Shown piece after piece: positions 47,703 through 59,972 of a stretch of 64,000 nucleotides of DNA. Numbering within the stretch: position 1 is the first letter of the stretch; every line of letters begins with the position of its first letter. Source of the stretch: Tilletia caries (taxonomy: Eukaryota; Basidiomycota; Exobasidiomycetes; Tilletiales; Tilletiaceae); the NCBI GenBank assembly GCA_032718865.1, contig JALUTQ010000005.1, forward strand, positions 1,178,001 to 1,242,000, in the 5' to 3' direction. The notes below the pieces were generated by a model. That model saw only the letters and a program-made list of their open reading frames with translations. It did no database searches and was not told the DNA's origin. A program made the translations under genes and the position numbers.

Positions 47703-48351
47703 CTTGAGCTTGAGCTGTTGCAGCGGCTGTCAGAGGCAAGGCAAGAAGGTGAGGAAGCAAACACACACACGCAGTCACACACACGCACACGCCGCGAACA
47801 AAGGAGAGAAGGAGCGACGATGGCAAGCTGCCTTTATAGGGAGCGGTGGACAAGAAAAATAGGTGAGCAAGCAAAGGGTGGAGGGCAGCACGGCACATAC
47901 ATGCTGAAGGCAACAACAACCTGGTCCAAATCAATGAACTGCACTGCCGCGTCACAATGCAGTGAGTCAGATCGACAACGCATGCCGACTGCCGTCCAAC
48001 TCGCCGCGACAAAGCGGCTGACACCGAGCCGCCGGACGATGAGTACCGTTGAGACTTGAGTCGCTGTGAGCGGTTGGGCCTGACTCGTACATGCAACGAA
48101 CGATGAGCCTGCCTCGGTCTCAAACTCTCACGCGGTCCGTGGGTCTACACAAGAATTACTTGGATCACGATCTCCATACGAGCAGTAAGCATAGCAACAG
48201 TGAATCACAAAACCATGGAAGTGGGTGGAGAAAGAGAAGCACCGTCCGTGAGCGAGCCGCCTGGGTTGAGGATAGATCGACCGGGCCTGGTCGGATCGCA
48301 TGGCGGAGCGCTGAGCATCGAAGCATCGAACTGCTGGTCTTGATTGGTTGG
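47703..48351. other. PLB1 upstream region
   Basis: About 650 bp between the start of PLB1 and the end of BRN1, both on the minus strand. A CA/GC dinucleotide-like run lies at about 47758-47792 (ACACACACACGCAGTCACAC), in the likely PLB1 5' UTR. No gene seen. Confidence 0.5.
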
Positions 48352-51300
48352 TCATGCACTTCGTCCCGCCGTCGGATCCTTGACTATCAGCAGCTGCTCG
48401 AGCTGACCGACCTTGCTCATCTCCCGCTCCCAATCCCTCCTCGCCTGCTCCTCGTCAACCTCTCCTTCCCCACGCGCCGCTGTCCCGTCTTCATCCATCT
48501 CGTCGTCGTCGTCGTCGTCCTCATCATCATCGTCGTCCTCACCACCCGCAGCATCGTCCTCTGCCGTCGATCGTACGACAATACCCAGACCTGTATTGGC
48601 CCCACCTGTGCCGTCCTTGCCGAGCGATATTTGGAGTCCTTCCTCGTTGGCAAGGTGGAGCAGGCAGATAAAGCAGAACGAAGTGCTGATCTCGTCCATC
48701 TTCTCCTTCGCATAGTTGGTTCGTAACCCGCCTAAGACTTGCGCAAACTGTTTCCCTTGACCGGGTGCAATCGCAGTGGCAGCAGATGTGGGAGTCTGAG
48801 CAACCTGTTGGGATTCAGCTTGTTCATCAGCTTATGTACTTCACACCGCATGAATCGGGTAAAAGGATACTCACCTCTGCCTCCTTCCCAAGCTCAGCAC
48901 CATCCGCTCCAATCCCCAACTCCTTCCAAATGTTCTCCTTCAGCTTGCGGATATCCACCCGCGTTGCCCTCTTCGCGTAGTTCACCATCTCAGGCTTGAC
49001 CTTGCGTACCAGCTCGAGCTGCGCGGCCACTTCATCCCCAATGGCACCGCCTATCTCGTCGGCATCATCGAACGGCATGCCTCCCAGCGCATCTGTTTTT
49101 TGATCAAGAAAGACTCAGGTCAGACTGAAGCAGTCTCTAGCACGTTATGGCAGGGTAGAGAAACTCACCGTCACCGTAGTCGTCGAACATGTCAGGTCCG
49201 CCCATCGGTCCTTCTTGGTCGCGCTCCACAGCTTGTTGGGCCCAGAACTGATCGGCAATCTGGTTTTGGCCGTCGGCAGCCCCGAGACCCATGAAGTCGT
49301 CATCGGCATGGACCACAACTCCGCGTTTCCTCATTTGAAGCTGATGGTTCCCGAGTTAGAGATATCGGAAACACTCGTCAATAAACAGATGCAAGGGAAT
49401 ACGATCTCCTGAGGAAATGACTCACTGTCACCTTAGGCTTAACGAACAACCGCAGCAACTGCTTCGAGTTGTAATGCTGATCCTCCGGAAGCAAGAATTC
49501 ATCCCGATTCTTGCCCTTCAAACTGCTCTTCGGCAGCGTGATCGTCGCCGTACCCCGACCAGTTGATCCGGAGAAGAGCTTCTTCGGGTCAGGAGCATCG
49601 TCGACTGAAAAGACAAATGCGAAAGCTTCCTTCGTCTTGCGTGCTGGTTTGTCTCCCGTCTTGCCCGCAGACGCGCCTTCTTCTGTGTATGTGTAAAGAG
49701 GAGCGGGTCAACAATCCAAATCGTATCCGACTTACATGTCAAGAATAGTACTGACCTTTGACACCGCTAGCAGCCGCCGCAGCCGTACCTGCGCTAGGCA
49801 CGACCTTCCGCATCTTCCAATGCTCCGGTCCCGCCCAATTCTTCATGAACCGCTGATCAAAGTAGTCAAACAAGTTCCGACCGCCACCACCAGCAGCACC
49901 ACCCTCCTCAGCATTCTCATCTCCAGCCACTCCATCGCCACCGCTCCCACCATCGTTGCCCGCAAAACCCGCATTCATCGCCATTATGATGTCCTGCTCG
50001 TCCGGACGGTGGAACGGGAACGGCGCCGATCGTCCTCCATCGGGCCCGTCGTCCCTCTCATCGGCTCCAAAGCCGTTGTCAAAGCCGCCACCGTCGTCAT
50101 CGGGACTTTGGTTCATCATGACCGGCCCGTCGGCCCCAGCCAAGTCCAGATCCGCAAACGCGTCCACCTCAGGGGCGTCCTCGTCCGTCGCCCGCGGTCC
50201 TTCGGGACCGTCAGCAGAAAAAGTACCAGGTGATCGTTGGCGCCAACCCGACTCGCCGCCATCGTCGCCAAAGTTGAGGTTATCATCGTCGTCGGCGGCT
50301 CCAAACTGGATATCGTTAGCCGCGTCAACGTCCATATACTTGGGCCCATCTTCGAACCCGGCGCCGAGGAGAGCCCCGTCAACGGCACCTTCCTCCTCCT
50401 GGGCGCTCAGCTCTTCGTCCGCGTCGACTGCGCGGTTCACAAACTCGGCAAAGGGTGTCTTGTCCTCCCGATCAAAGTTGAACATCCGCAAGCTCGGACA
50501 TACGAAGCGCCCGTTGAGCATCGTCGCCAGTTGGGGCACGCACGAGGCCACATTGTCCTCCGAAGTGCCGAAGAGCTTGGCCTGGAGCTTGACAATGTCG
50601 ATCTGGTCGGCTTTGCGCAGACGGTCTGCAGCCTCCAGATCAGCTTGCAATGCCTCGTTATCCTCCTCGTCCTCCTCCTCGTCCACGCCCGCAACGTCAC
50701 TGGCGTCAAAGACGACCCGCATGCGCCGATCGACACCAAGATGGTTCATCAACAAGCCTCCCGCGCCTCCTTCGTCGAAGTCGGCCGAGGTCTTTTTGAA
50801 GAGCGGGTCAACAGTGAACTCAAGGTCGAAGTTCTTGACTTTGATCTGGGAGAAATGCTTGGCGAGCGTGATTTCCTTGTTGTTCCGCTTCTTCTTGCCT
50901 TTGCCTTTCCCGCCTCCATTGCCATCTCCACCCTCTCCGTCAAGGTCATCGGCCATGTCGTCGTCACTGCCTCTTTCCCCATCGCCCTCGCCATCATCGT
51001 CGCGGCGACCGGGACGAACATCATCCTGGAGTCCAGAGAGAAGTCGACCGGTCTCGACTACAACAGAGTCGACGCGGCTTGTCCATACTTTGACACAGCC
51101 GTCGAGGGTACACGACGCTTTTTGGAAGTTGATAGTGCCGTCGCCAGAGTCGGATCGGAGGAGAGACATGTCGTGAAAGTAGTCAATCAGGGCAAAGTTC
51201 CAAGTGTTGGTGCTGTTGATTTTCTGTGAACGTGGCCCAGCGACGCATCAGTAACTCAACGACAACACAGTTTCTGAAAGGAAGACCCACATTGTCCGTG

Positions 51301-52211
51301 GCCATCTTCATCCATTCTTCAAAACTGGTGTTATCAACGCGAATGCGGGCTGGCACGCCAGCTGCGACAGCGACAGCGGCTGCCGCAGCTGCGCTACCCG
51401 GTCCTGGCCCAGCTGCGCCCATCAAGGCCACGTTGGCAGCACCCGCTCGCGCGAGAACACCGAGTCGCTGATGGGGTATCGCGGCCGCGGCTGCGGCTAT
51501 GGATGCTACTGCCGCAGGGCCGCCCGCTATGGCTGCGCTCACGAGGCGGGACGTGGCTGCGCCGCCAGCCAGAGCTGCTGACCTGGCATTTGCGGCGGAG
51601 GCAGCATTCTGGCGAATGGAATCGGTCGACATGTCCATCGACCTGTCGTGCATACTTGTGTTACCGGTTGCGTTGTGAAATGCGGCTGCGATCTGCATAC
51701 TTCGTCGAGCCATGTTTCCACGGGAGCTCTTGGCGAGTTTGTGGACCCGACTGCTGTCGGAGCGCATGGATGCGTCTGGGTCGAAGTCATTCTCTTCGTT
51801 CGAATGTTGCAGCTGGTGAGCCGATCGCTTCTGGGGGACTCGCGGTGGAGGTGCTGAGGTTTTTGCTGGTGGTGGTGTTGGTGGTGCCGGCGCCTTTCCC
51901 TTGCGCGACTTGGCGGGAGCGAGCTCGAGCTCGTCATCGTCATCCTGATCGAAATCGCCGTCGTCGTCGTCATCATCGAAGTCGTGCTGTTCCTCTTCCT
52001 CTTCCTCCTCCTCTTCGTCGTCAGAGTCGATAATGATGTGCCTCTTTGACTTGCTGCTGCTCGCGATCGCGGCCTGGCGAGACGTCGATGCGCGTGAGCC
52101 GGGCATGGTGCTGGGCCTGTCCGAAGACGCGGAGGAGGCTGAGGGTTGTCGTGCGATGAGATTGATGCTGCTACTTGATGCCAGAGGCTTTCGTATTGGG
52201 CTCCGCGCCAT
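48352..52211 (-). CDS. BRN1: Condensin complex subunit 2 (Brn1/CAP-H/Barren)
   Basis: The kleisin that bridges the Smc2-Smc4 heads and binds the HEAT subunits in mitotic chromosome condensation. An acidic and Ala-rich N-terminal part leads to the family signature FEEWMKMATDN joined across an intron to KINSTNTWNFALIDYFHD, then INFQKASCTLDGCVKVW. Next come TLAKHFSQIKVKNFDLEF, VDPLFKKTSADFDEGGAGG and LLMNHLGVDRRMRVVFD. Later exons give NLFDYFDQRFMKNWAGPEHW, FLLPEDQHYNSKQLLRLF and YAKRATRVDIRKLKENIW. The C-terminal exon carries the winged-helix end (STSFCFICLLHLANEEGL) and an acidic tail. About 1.1 thousand residues, longer than yeast Brn1 (754). The start at 52211 (MARSPIRK) is favoured; an in-frame ATG lies at 52292. 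Confidence 0.9.
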
Positions 52212-52476
52212 TTCCAGTGGGCAGTCAGTGCGTTCCAGGTGGTGGTCAGTGGGCACGAGGCTCGCGGTGTTGGTCTCGACGCGTTTTCTCATCTCGACAC
52301 GCGCGCGCCGATGTTGCTGTCACGTGTTGATCTCCGCCAAACGCCGCCTGTCTGTGAAACGCCGACATTCCCTCAAAAGGCTCCGAGCTCCACACGCTGC
52401 TTCCTCAATTCATTTCGAGGCGATCCGAGGGAGACGACCACCTCAGCAGCCAGGAAGCGACAGAGCAAGTGAAGCC
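52212..52476. promoter_or_regulatory. Short bidirectional promoter between BRN1 and TFIP11
   Basis: Only about 265 bp separate the two divergent start codons (185 bp if BRN1 begins at 52292). Both 5' UTRs and both promoters must fit here. No clear TATA box was recognised. Confidence 0.5.
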
Positions 52477-55400
52477 ATGCGCAGGGGTTTGGGAGCAGCA
52501 CCGCAGGGCAGGCAAGACGGAAGCTCGGCTGGCTTTCCAGGGCTCGGATCGGCCAAGCGGAAGCAGCCCCGCGCAGACAAGTACGCGGACGTCGTCGTCG
52601 AGGAGGAAGACGATGATGATGAGGATGACAACGATGGTGGAAGCGCTGAGGCCGACTTCATGGCCGCAGGACCCAGTACATTCGGGAGAGCAGGCCTCGG
52701 TGCAAAGCGGAAACGTCCAACCAAGGTAGCGATGCGCACGAGAGGTCGCGACGACGATGACGATGTTGACGAATTCATGGATGCCTCCGCCGACAGTTCC
52801 GACGAGCAAGAGCAAGACGACGACGACGACGACGACGATGGGGACAGGGACGAGAAGGCCCAGCACTCGCGCACACGCGCTGAGCCGATCCAGGAAGACG
52901 ATCGCGAATTTGTCCCGAAATCGTTCGCTTCTCGTGCAACGCGCGGCGGGCTCGGGAGCTCAAGCTCAGGCGCGCGCCAGGAGAACGATGGTATTGGTTC
53001 CTCGTCAAGGAAACCGCCTTTGCGGAGGAGAGATATCGGCGCATCCATGTTTGTCAAGGCAAAGCAATCGGAACCCGCTGAGCTGGACGTAGTCTCAGAG
53101 CTGGCAGCACCTGCAACTGCGGAGCGCAGCGATCCTCCTCCACCACCACCCCCAGCTTTCCCACCACCTGATGGCACCGTGCCCGGACCTCCACCAGGCC
53201 CACCCCCTCCAGGTCCCCCTGTTCCGGGTCTCCCGCCTTCGATACCCGCCAGTATCAACCCATACGCCTCTGCGTCCTCGATGCAAGAGTCCAACATGCC
53301 CTCCGCATTTGGGGCCGCGCAGACCTCCTTCAAACGACGGCCGAAAGCGGTAGCGGAGCGGGAAGAACCTGCGCCTCCTCCCGTCGCAATACCAAGCTTT
53401 GCGACGCGTAACAGCAAGTTCAATCCTGCTGCCATGCTCGCCTCTCTCGGCTGGTCCGGTGCAGGTTTGGGAAAGGATGGAGAGGGCATGGTCAAACCGA
53501 TCGACGTACAGCTTCGGCCCGAGAAGGCCGGTCTTGCATTCGGCGGACGGACAGAGATGACCAAACAAACGAAGGCCGAGGAGAAGCGACGTGGGCATCG
53601 CGCCGGATCGGCATCGGCATCGGAGGGCGAAGACGCATCCAGCGCGGATGAGGGCCGCAGGAAAAAGAAGGCGGGAAAGAAAGGAAAAGGGAAAAGTAAA
53701 GAGAAGGATGATGCCCAACCGAGAGCGGAGGAGCGTAGTTGGACAAAGCGGGAGAAGAAGCCGCGAAAGCCCCGGGTTGAGCATCGAAGCTATGAGGAGC
53801 TCATTGAAGAAGCCGGCGGAATCCCCGAGACTGATCCGGGGGTTGGCAAAGTCTACGACGCAATGGGGAGAGAGGTATGTGCATTCATACCCCCGTCCGT
53901 CCCAAGTGAAGAGTGTGACTGATGAAAGATATCCCTTCTACCTCCTCAGCACGCATCCCTCGCCGCAGCACTTGCCCATCATGCGGTGCCCACTCAAGCA
54001 GAGGCGAGCAACCATCTACCCGAGCTGCGCCACAATCTTCGTCTGATATGCGACTCCAATCGACGGAATCTCGACGTCCTTGCACGCCAAGGTGCCGACA
54101 TTCTCGAGCGTCGTCGCTGGCTTCGACGCGAGAGGGATGAGGCAGAACGGAAGGTGGCGGCACAGCGGGTCCTGGCGCAGTCGCTTCGGAATGTGCTTGA
54201 GATCGTCAAGGAGTTGGAGAAGGCTGGTGCGGCGACGCAGAAGAGTTCGAGGGAGAGGTTGGCCAAAGGGACGGTCGCAGCTGGGATAGGAAGCATGTCG
54301 CTGGATGGCAAATGCGAGGTGGATTTGGAATTGGACCAGTTTGATTCTATTATTGCGCGTATGCGGGAGAATCATGGAGCAGACGTGCAAAAGTATGGGT
54401 TGGACGAGGCTCTGGTGGGCGCGATTGCACCGACGGTGAGTGTACCTTCCCATTCAATCTGCCATTGCCAATCAGCTCACAGATGGTTGCCTCCAATCAC
54501 CTCCGCGCAGGTCAAGAACGTCTTGCGACACTGGGACCCTTTCACACAGCCATCTCGATTGCTCGCTCACTTTCAACGCTGGCAAGACGTTATACACCAA
54601 GAGCGCCTCCCTTCCGACCGTCAAGCAGCGAGCAAAGAGGACGTCATGCGGCCCTTTGAAACCCTACTCTGGCAGTTGTGGATGCCGCCTGTCCGCAGTG
54701 CGCTAAACAATCGATGGGACTCGTCCCTCGACCCAACACTGCCTCTGCCTCTGATAGACATGTGGAAGCCCGTCCTGCCCACCTTCATCATGGAGAACCT
54801 CATCACGCAGCTCCTCCTGCCCAAGTTGAGCCGGGCCGTGAGCGACTGGAACCCGCCATGGCGGCGTAAGGGCGGTCAACATACGCATCAAACGGCGGTG
54901 GAGCTTCACCAGATCGTGTTCCCTTGGCTCCCGTTGCTGAGTGATCGGTTGGACGAGATCATGGCGGATGCGAAGCGGCGCGTCAAGAGCATGCTCAAGT
55001 CGTGGAAAGTTACTGTACCGATGCCGGCGCAGTTGGAGGAGTGGAAGCAGGTGAGTGAAGCGATAGTGACGGATAAAGCTTGTCTTGACCTTAAGCTGGC
55101 GTTTGACTGACCCGGCTCCTTCATCTCTCGGCCGACCCTCTGCAGATCATCGAGGCCAACGAGTGGGACTCGATGATGCTCACAAATATCGTCCCCAAGC
55201 TGTCCGCACGGCTGCGAGACGACTTCGAAGTCAATCCCGGCGAACAGGACATCGGACCTTTGGAAGATGTGCTGGCTTGGCGGAACGTATTGCGAAAGAG
55301 CGTGCTGAGTCGTATGCTGGAGGTCGAGTTCTTCACGAAATGGCTCAGACTGCTGCACATGTGGCTGACGCAGCCTTCGATCGAGTATGAGGAGGTGGCG

Positions 55401-56117
55401 CAGTGGTGAGTGATCCCTCTGCTCACGATAATGTCGCATGGCGTCCTGGATGCTGATTGGTATTGCTGCTCCCTTTATTTGTGCCAGGTTCGCATACTGG
55501 AAGTCTTGGTTTCCCGAAGACATCGCGGAGCTGCCTGGCATCATTCATGGTTTCCAAAAAGGCATGACTTTGATCGACGACGCTGCAGCGTTGGGTGATC
55601 GTCGCGAAGAGTGAGTCGAATCCGGACTCTGCCCTCATCTTGGGCCTTAGTGCTTTTGAGAGTAGTCAGCCGGACTGCTGACGAAGCCTTTCTGTTCCCC
55701 TCTCACAGTCTTCCTACGCCCGACCTCAAGCCGCTCTCGCGTGCCGCCTTCACCGCGGCCCAGGATGCCCTCGACCAGCAACACGGCCATCACCACACCG
55801 CTCTCAAGGCAGGCCAACCAACCGGTGCCAACAGAGAGGTCACCTTCCGGGCCATCGTCGAGGAGGCCGCGGCAGGAGCCGACCTCTTCGTCATGCCGCT
55901 CAACCGCTCACATCCCCAGACGGGTCACGCTCTGTATCGGCTGTCGAACAGTGTGGATACCAAAACTGCGGCGGCGGCGGCTGGTGGGAAAGGGGTGGTG
56001 TTCTACATTGACGATGAGGTCTGTTTTGTGGAGGTGGCTCGTTCGGAGGAGGATGGAGGTGGGGTTGGGTTTGAGCCTGCTTCGATTGAGGAGCTCATCG
56101 AGGGCGGCGCGAAGTGA
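52477..56117 (+). CDS. TFIP11: G-patch spliceosome disassembly factor TFIP11/Ntr1
   Basis: Six exons (52477-53874, 53950-54435, 54511-55050, 55146-55405, 55488-55610, 55709-56117) give 1,071 residues. The protein recruits and activates the DEAH helicase Prp43/DHX15 to dismantle post-splicing complexes in the nucleus. An acidic N-terminus (residues about 40-140) and a proline-rich stretch (about 220-265) precede the G-patch near 315-360 (MLASLGWSGAGLGKDGEG). A Lys-rich linker and the GCFC/TFIP11 helical region follow: SYEELIEEAGGIPETDPG, RERDEAERKVAAQRVLAQ, LLWQLWMPPVRSALNNRWD, LDEIMADAKRRVKSMLKSW and YWKSWFPEDIAEL. The C-terminal VTFRAIVEEAAAGADLFVMP with VFYIDDEVCFVE matches the family end. 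The start is the first ATG giving the conserved-like acidic N-terminus; the frame is open upstream. Confidence 0.92.
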
Positions 56118-56571
56118 CTTGCTTACTTGTGTCCTTACTGTCTGCCTGCCGATCATACATACCACAGTTCCACTTCCATCTCGCCCTTTCCGCCCCTTTG
56201 AACGACCTTAAGTCGCCGGAGGCGGTTCCCACAGCATGCTGTTCGAAATGCCGCACGCGGGAAGGTGGCGTTGCTGCGTGGGAACATCGGAAGCGACGTC
56301 GGGAAGATCCCAATCGTGAACGACCTTCATGTCCACGTCCACATCAACTCTTCCTGGAAGGAGCAGTGAGATTCGGCGTGCGAAGGGACCGGGGTGAAGC
56401 GCTCCGTGCTCAACTTTTGCGTGTTCCGTTCTCTTCTCGCTCAAGCGCTCACGTCAAGCTCGAAGACGACTGTCAACCAACCCGAGAGAAGGTCGGGCGG
56501 GACGAGATCGAAGGGGTATCGGAAACAAAAGCAGCAAGTGGACGGCTTGAAAGTACAGGTATACATTCATC
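56118..56571. other. Intergenic region between TFIP11 and LOA1
   Basis: About 450 bp with no coding features; holds the TFIP11 3' end and the LOA1 promoter. Confidence 0.4.
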
Positions 56572-58207
56572 ATGGAAAAGTTCTCGCGCTTCAGAGATCC
56601 AGGTTCTGGGATCCAGGTGAGCTTTCCAGGCGGAGACGTGCGAGAGCGAGGAAGCAGAACTGACCATTATGATCAACATCGAAACAGGTCTTCCTGCCGC
56701 CCGTGCTGGTGAGCTCTCCTCGTCTTTTCCTCAGCGTCAGTTGGACGTCCTGACAACGGGGCTTTGCTTTCCTTTTGATCTCAGCCGGCGGGAGCAAGGG
56801 ATCCCCTAATAACGATCGCCACCCCGGTAGCCCTTGTGCTCGGTCTACTTCGAATGCTTCTTATCTTGGTCACCATCCTCTTATGGTCCATCCTGGCCCT
56901 TACCCTCGGAATGTTGAGTGTACGTCCTTTCTTGCCCATGCAGCGCAAAGTGGAAAAAGAGATGCTCAACTGAGGGTTGTGTTTTGGCCTTGACAGAGCG
57001 GAATCCAGGCGGGTCTGACTTCGACTTTCGGTCGGCTCGCCCTCTTCTTTGTCGGCTACGCATGGATCTCGCCAGAGCTCGTCTCGTTACGAAGTAGAGG
57101 GTGAGCTTGTCCCGACACGCCTCCAAGTAATGTATAGCGGGTCTGATCTGTCCTTTCTAATGACACAGACGCGCTGTGAGCACGCGACCGGTTACCTACG
57201 CGCCTAAAAAGAGCGACCTTATCGTGGCCAACTGGTCATCATGGGTCGAGGTCCTCTGGCTGGCCATTACCTTCGCCCCGACGTTTGCCCTTCCCGTCGT
57301 AGATGGACCCCAATACGGAGCCTCGAACGTGTCAGGATCGACGGCATCGGCATCAGGTCGTAAAGGACGCACCTCTGGCTCCGGCTCGGCCGGGTCGAAA
57401 TCCGGAAGTGTCGGCCTTCATCAGCGTAACTCTACTGGGCCGACGGGTGATGCTGCAGATGGTCAGAGGCGGAAAATTGTAGGATTCCGAAGGGTAAACT
57501 GGGTCACGGCTGCTCGGGCTGTGGGTCAACAGCCCGTCGTGGAGGATGGCAAGGTTGAGTGCCTGCCGTTGGACCAAGTTCTGGCTAATGCGCCAGGTCC
57601 GGTTGTGCTGTTCCCAGAGGTGAGGTTGCCTCCATGATTCTCCCTGCGCATTTCACGTCTGACTTTACTGAGGAGTCCAATTCACCGCAGGGTGTCACCT
57701 CGAACAACCGTGCCCTGCTCCGACCAGCAGGATGCTTCCCCGAACCTTGGCGCAAGGCGTTCAAGCTGACAGCTGCCCTCCGACTCGGCGGCAACTCCCC
57801 CAGGATCTTCATCGCCTCCTTCAAACACGGTCCACCTACCCCCGGCAGCGTTTCCGCCGTCCTGTCCGTTCCCTCGTCCTTTGCGCATCCATGGCCACAC
57901 ATCTGGCAGATGTGCTGCAGCTTCTCCTTCCAGCGAGAGTTTCATGCCCGGTTGCTGCACCCTCACGAGTCGCCTACTTCGGCTACATTCATCGGGGATG
58001 CTGCGGCAGCGGCCATGGCGCGGGAAGATCCCATCTCGGACGCGTGTCTGACCATCATCGCCTCCTTGTGAGTACCTTCTGTGGTGGTGCCTTCAACCTT
58101 CCCGGACTCACATGTCTTCGTCACTCGTCTTCAGATCCCGCCTGCGCCGCACTGACGTTGGGTGGGAGGACAAGGAGGCGTTCATGCAGATCTATAGACG
58201 CAGATAG
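56572..58207 (+). CDS. LOA1: LOA1/VPS66-like lysophosphatidic acid acyltransferase
   Basis: Seven exons (56572-56616, 56688-56708, 56785-56919, 56997-57100, 57169-57619, 57691-58067, 58135-58207) give 401 residues. The N-terminus MEKFSRFRDPGSGIQVFLP is very close to what is known of yeast Loa1/Vps66, which fixes the start. Two hydrophobic segments follow (VALVLGLLRMLLILVTILLW and GRLALFFVGYAW). The acyltransferase motif I region reads NWSSWVEVLWLA, with Asn and Glu in place of the classical HxxxxD, as in this divergent branch. The glycerophosphate-binding motif is VVLFPEGVTSNNRALLR, assembled across an intron. The family acylates lysophosphatidic acid with oleoyl-CoA at ER or lipid-droplet membranes and affects triacylglycerol storage and vacuolar sorting. 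The substrate is inferred from homology. Confidence 0.85.
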
Positions 58208-58335
58208 ACGCTCGTGTACCTTCACTTTCGCGGACAGTCAGAAGTATCCTCAAATAAACATACACGTGCCCCATTCTCGAACTTAAGCGTGTTGCCCGAT
58301 TGACTTTCCATCCAAGTATTCCTGGGAAATTGGTT

Positions 58336-59709
58336 CTATAGTCCACGGAACAGCCACTTCGCGTTGGCTGTTGTATGTCTGGCTACTTCCTCGAGAGAAA
58401 CCCCTTTGAGTGCAGCAACGACGGCTGCGACACCTGCCAGTGATGCCGGCTCATTGCGACCTTTGACGGCCGTCCCGGCCTTCCACTTCTCCTTCTTGGA
58501 TGTCGGTGGGTAAGCGAGGGCGGATAGATCTGCATTCGCGTCTTTCCATGCCTGAAGAGCTGGATTCGAAGCGTGTGTCGGTCGGATGTCGCACCATGGC
58601 GCGTCTGTGTCAGGGATTCGGCAGATCAAACTGTGAGAATATGTTCGAGGCCAGCGTAGATTTGCGGCCCCGTAATAAGTAGAAGCAGCGGCCGAGGTAA
58701 ACTCACCAGTCTCGACCATCAGCCGTTCAAGGGGGAGTTGCTTGACAACTTGAAGGGCCTCTTTTGTTTTCAGCGAGCATCCATTAATGCCGAGGAAGAA
58801 GCCCATGTCAAGCAATTCCTTTGCAACGTTTAGGTCGCCATCGAAGCTGTGCACCACACCGAGACGGGCCAGTTTCGGGGCATTACCGCCAGAGTCTTGC
58901 TGATCCCATGTTGAGGGTACGTCCTCCGCTGACAGAGCCTCGCGCAACGCTTTCAAGTGGGGATTGACAGCCTCCACGAATTCCGCATGTGCGTTTCGCG
59001 AGTGAAGGAAGAGCGGCAGCTTGAGCTGAGCCGCGAGTTTGAGTTGGACCTCAAACGCCCTCTGCTGGGCGTCGAGCGGAGCGAAATGCAATCGATCTTT
59101 ATCGAGCCCGCATTCGCCTATCGCAACGACCTTGTCACCTCCCAGTTTGACGAGTTCGGAAAGGTCGCTGATGAATCCTGCGACGCCTCCGGGGTGCTTG
59201 TCCATTTCGGTCGATCGCGTTGGGTGGCAACCGATGGTACAGAAGATGTCGGGGTGCGGGCGGATGAGGTCGAGTGTCCGTTTAGCCTCCTTGTCGTGGA
59301 GGCTGCCTACGGTAGCTACGATCCTGTGTATGCCCGCAGCCCGGGCACGATCCAGCACGGCGTCAAGGTCGGCTGAGAGGCGGAGGGTTATTTTTTTTCA
59401 AAGAGAAGTCAGCTTGTATTTCTTCACAATACAACTGGGATCGACTCGGGACTGTGGAACTCACAGCCGTGGTACTTCTTGCCATGGTACTTGCCCGAGT
59501 ACATGCCATCGATGAGGTTGAAACCGATTTCTGGTGGCAGGGTGGGAAGCGGGCATAAGATCTCCAGGGACAGGGACAGCTCTTTTGCAAGCTACAAACT
59601 TACCGACGAGGGGAGGGATGGGCGAGGAGGAAGACATGCTGGCGAGCGAGGAAGATAATCTAAGCGTGCGAGAATACAAAGGAGGCAGGCGATGGAGTAT
59701 TGTGCTCAT
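58336..59709 (-). CDS. TatD-family metal-dependent DNase
   Basis: Four exons (59709-59604, 59530-59465, 59372-58707, 58604-58336) give 368 residues. TatD proteins are 3'-5' exonucleases of the amidohydrolase fold linked to DNA fragmentation and oxidative-damage repair. Motifs: IGFNLIDGMYSGKYHGKKYH near the start, where the usual TD-type metal site is D; TIGCHPTR; VAIGECGLDKDRLHF (metal Glu); LPLFLHSRNAHAEF (His); LGVVHSFDGDL (His); and ETDAPWCDIRPTHA across the last intron (metal Asp). The N-terminus (MSTILHRLPPLYSRTLRLSSS) is Arg/Ser/Leu-rich without acidic residues and could be a mitochondrial presequence; a second ATG lies 24 codons on (MSSSSPIPP). Human TATDN1 is the likely counterpart. 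Confidence 0.9.
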
Positions 59710-59972
59710 GGCCGTCGTCCGGAAGAAGGAACGGATTATTTATGGGAGAGAGGAGACAGATCGCCCTTGGCCCGGGCGGGAAGCTGGACGAAGACGTATC
59801 GAGTCAGGACATGGAGGAGTCATGAAGGAGGAGTCATAGGAAGGAATCATGCTACGCTTTCTTCGGAACGTGATGTTCCTTTCCTTGACTCGTTAACCTG
59901 GTCCGACTGACTCACTTCAGACGGGCCTCAATGAACTTTGGCAGATGCACGAGTCACGAAGACAGAACCAAG

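Noticed and set aside
47053..48123. A 356-codon minus-strand frame over the 5' part of PLB1 and its upstream region
   Set aside because: Out of frame with the clear signal peptide and lipase motifs of PLB1; a shadow frame extended into the promoter.
49956..51229. Plus-strand frames of more than 300 codons antisense to BRN1
   Set aside because: The minus strand carries the diagnostic condensin kleisin motifs; the plus frames are Ser/Pro shadows.
52443..53564. A 373-codon Ser/Gly-rich minus-strand frame
   Set aside because: Antisense to exon 1 of TFIP11, created by its acidic and proline-rich codons.
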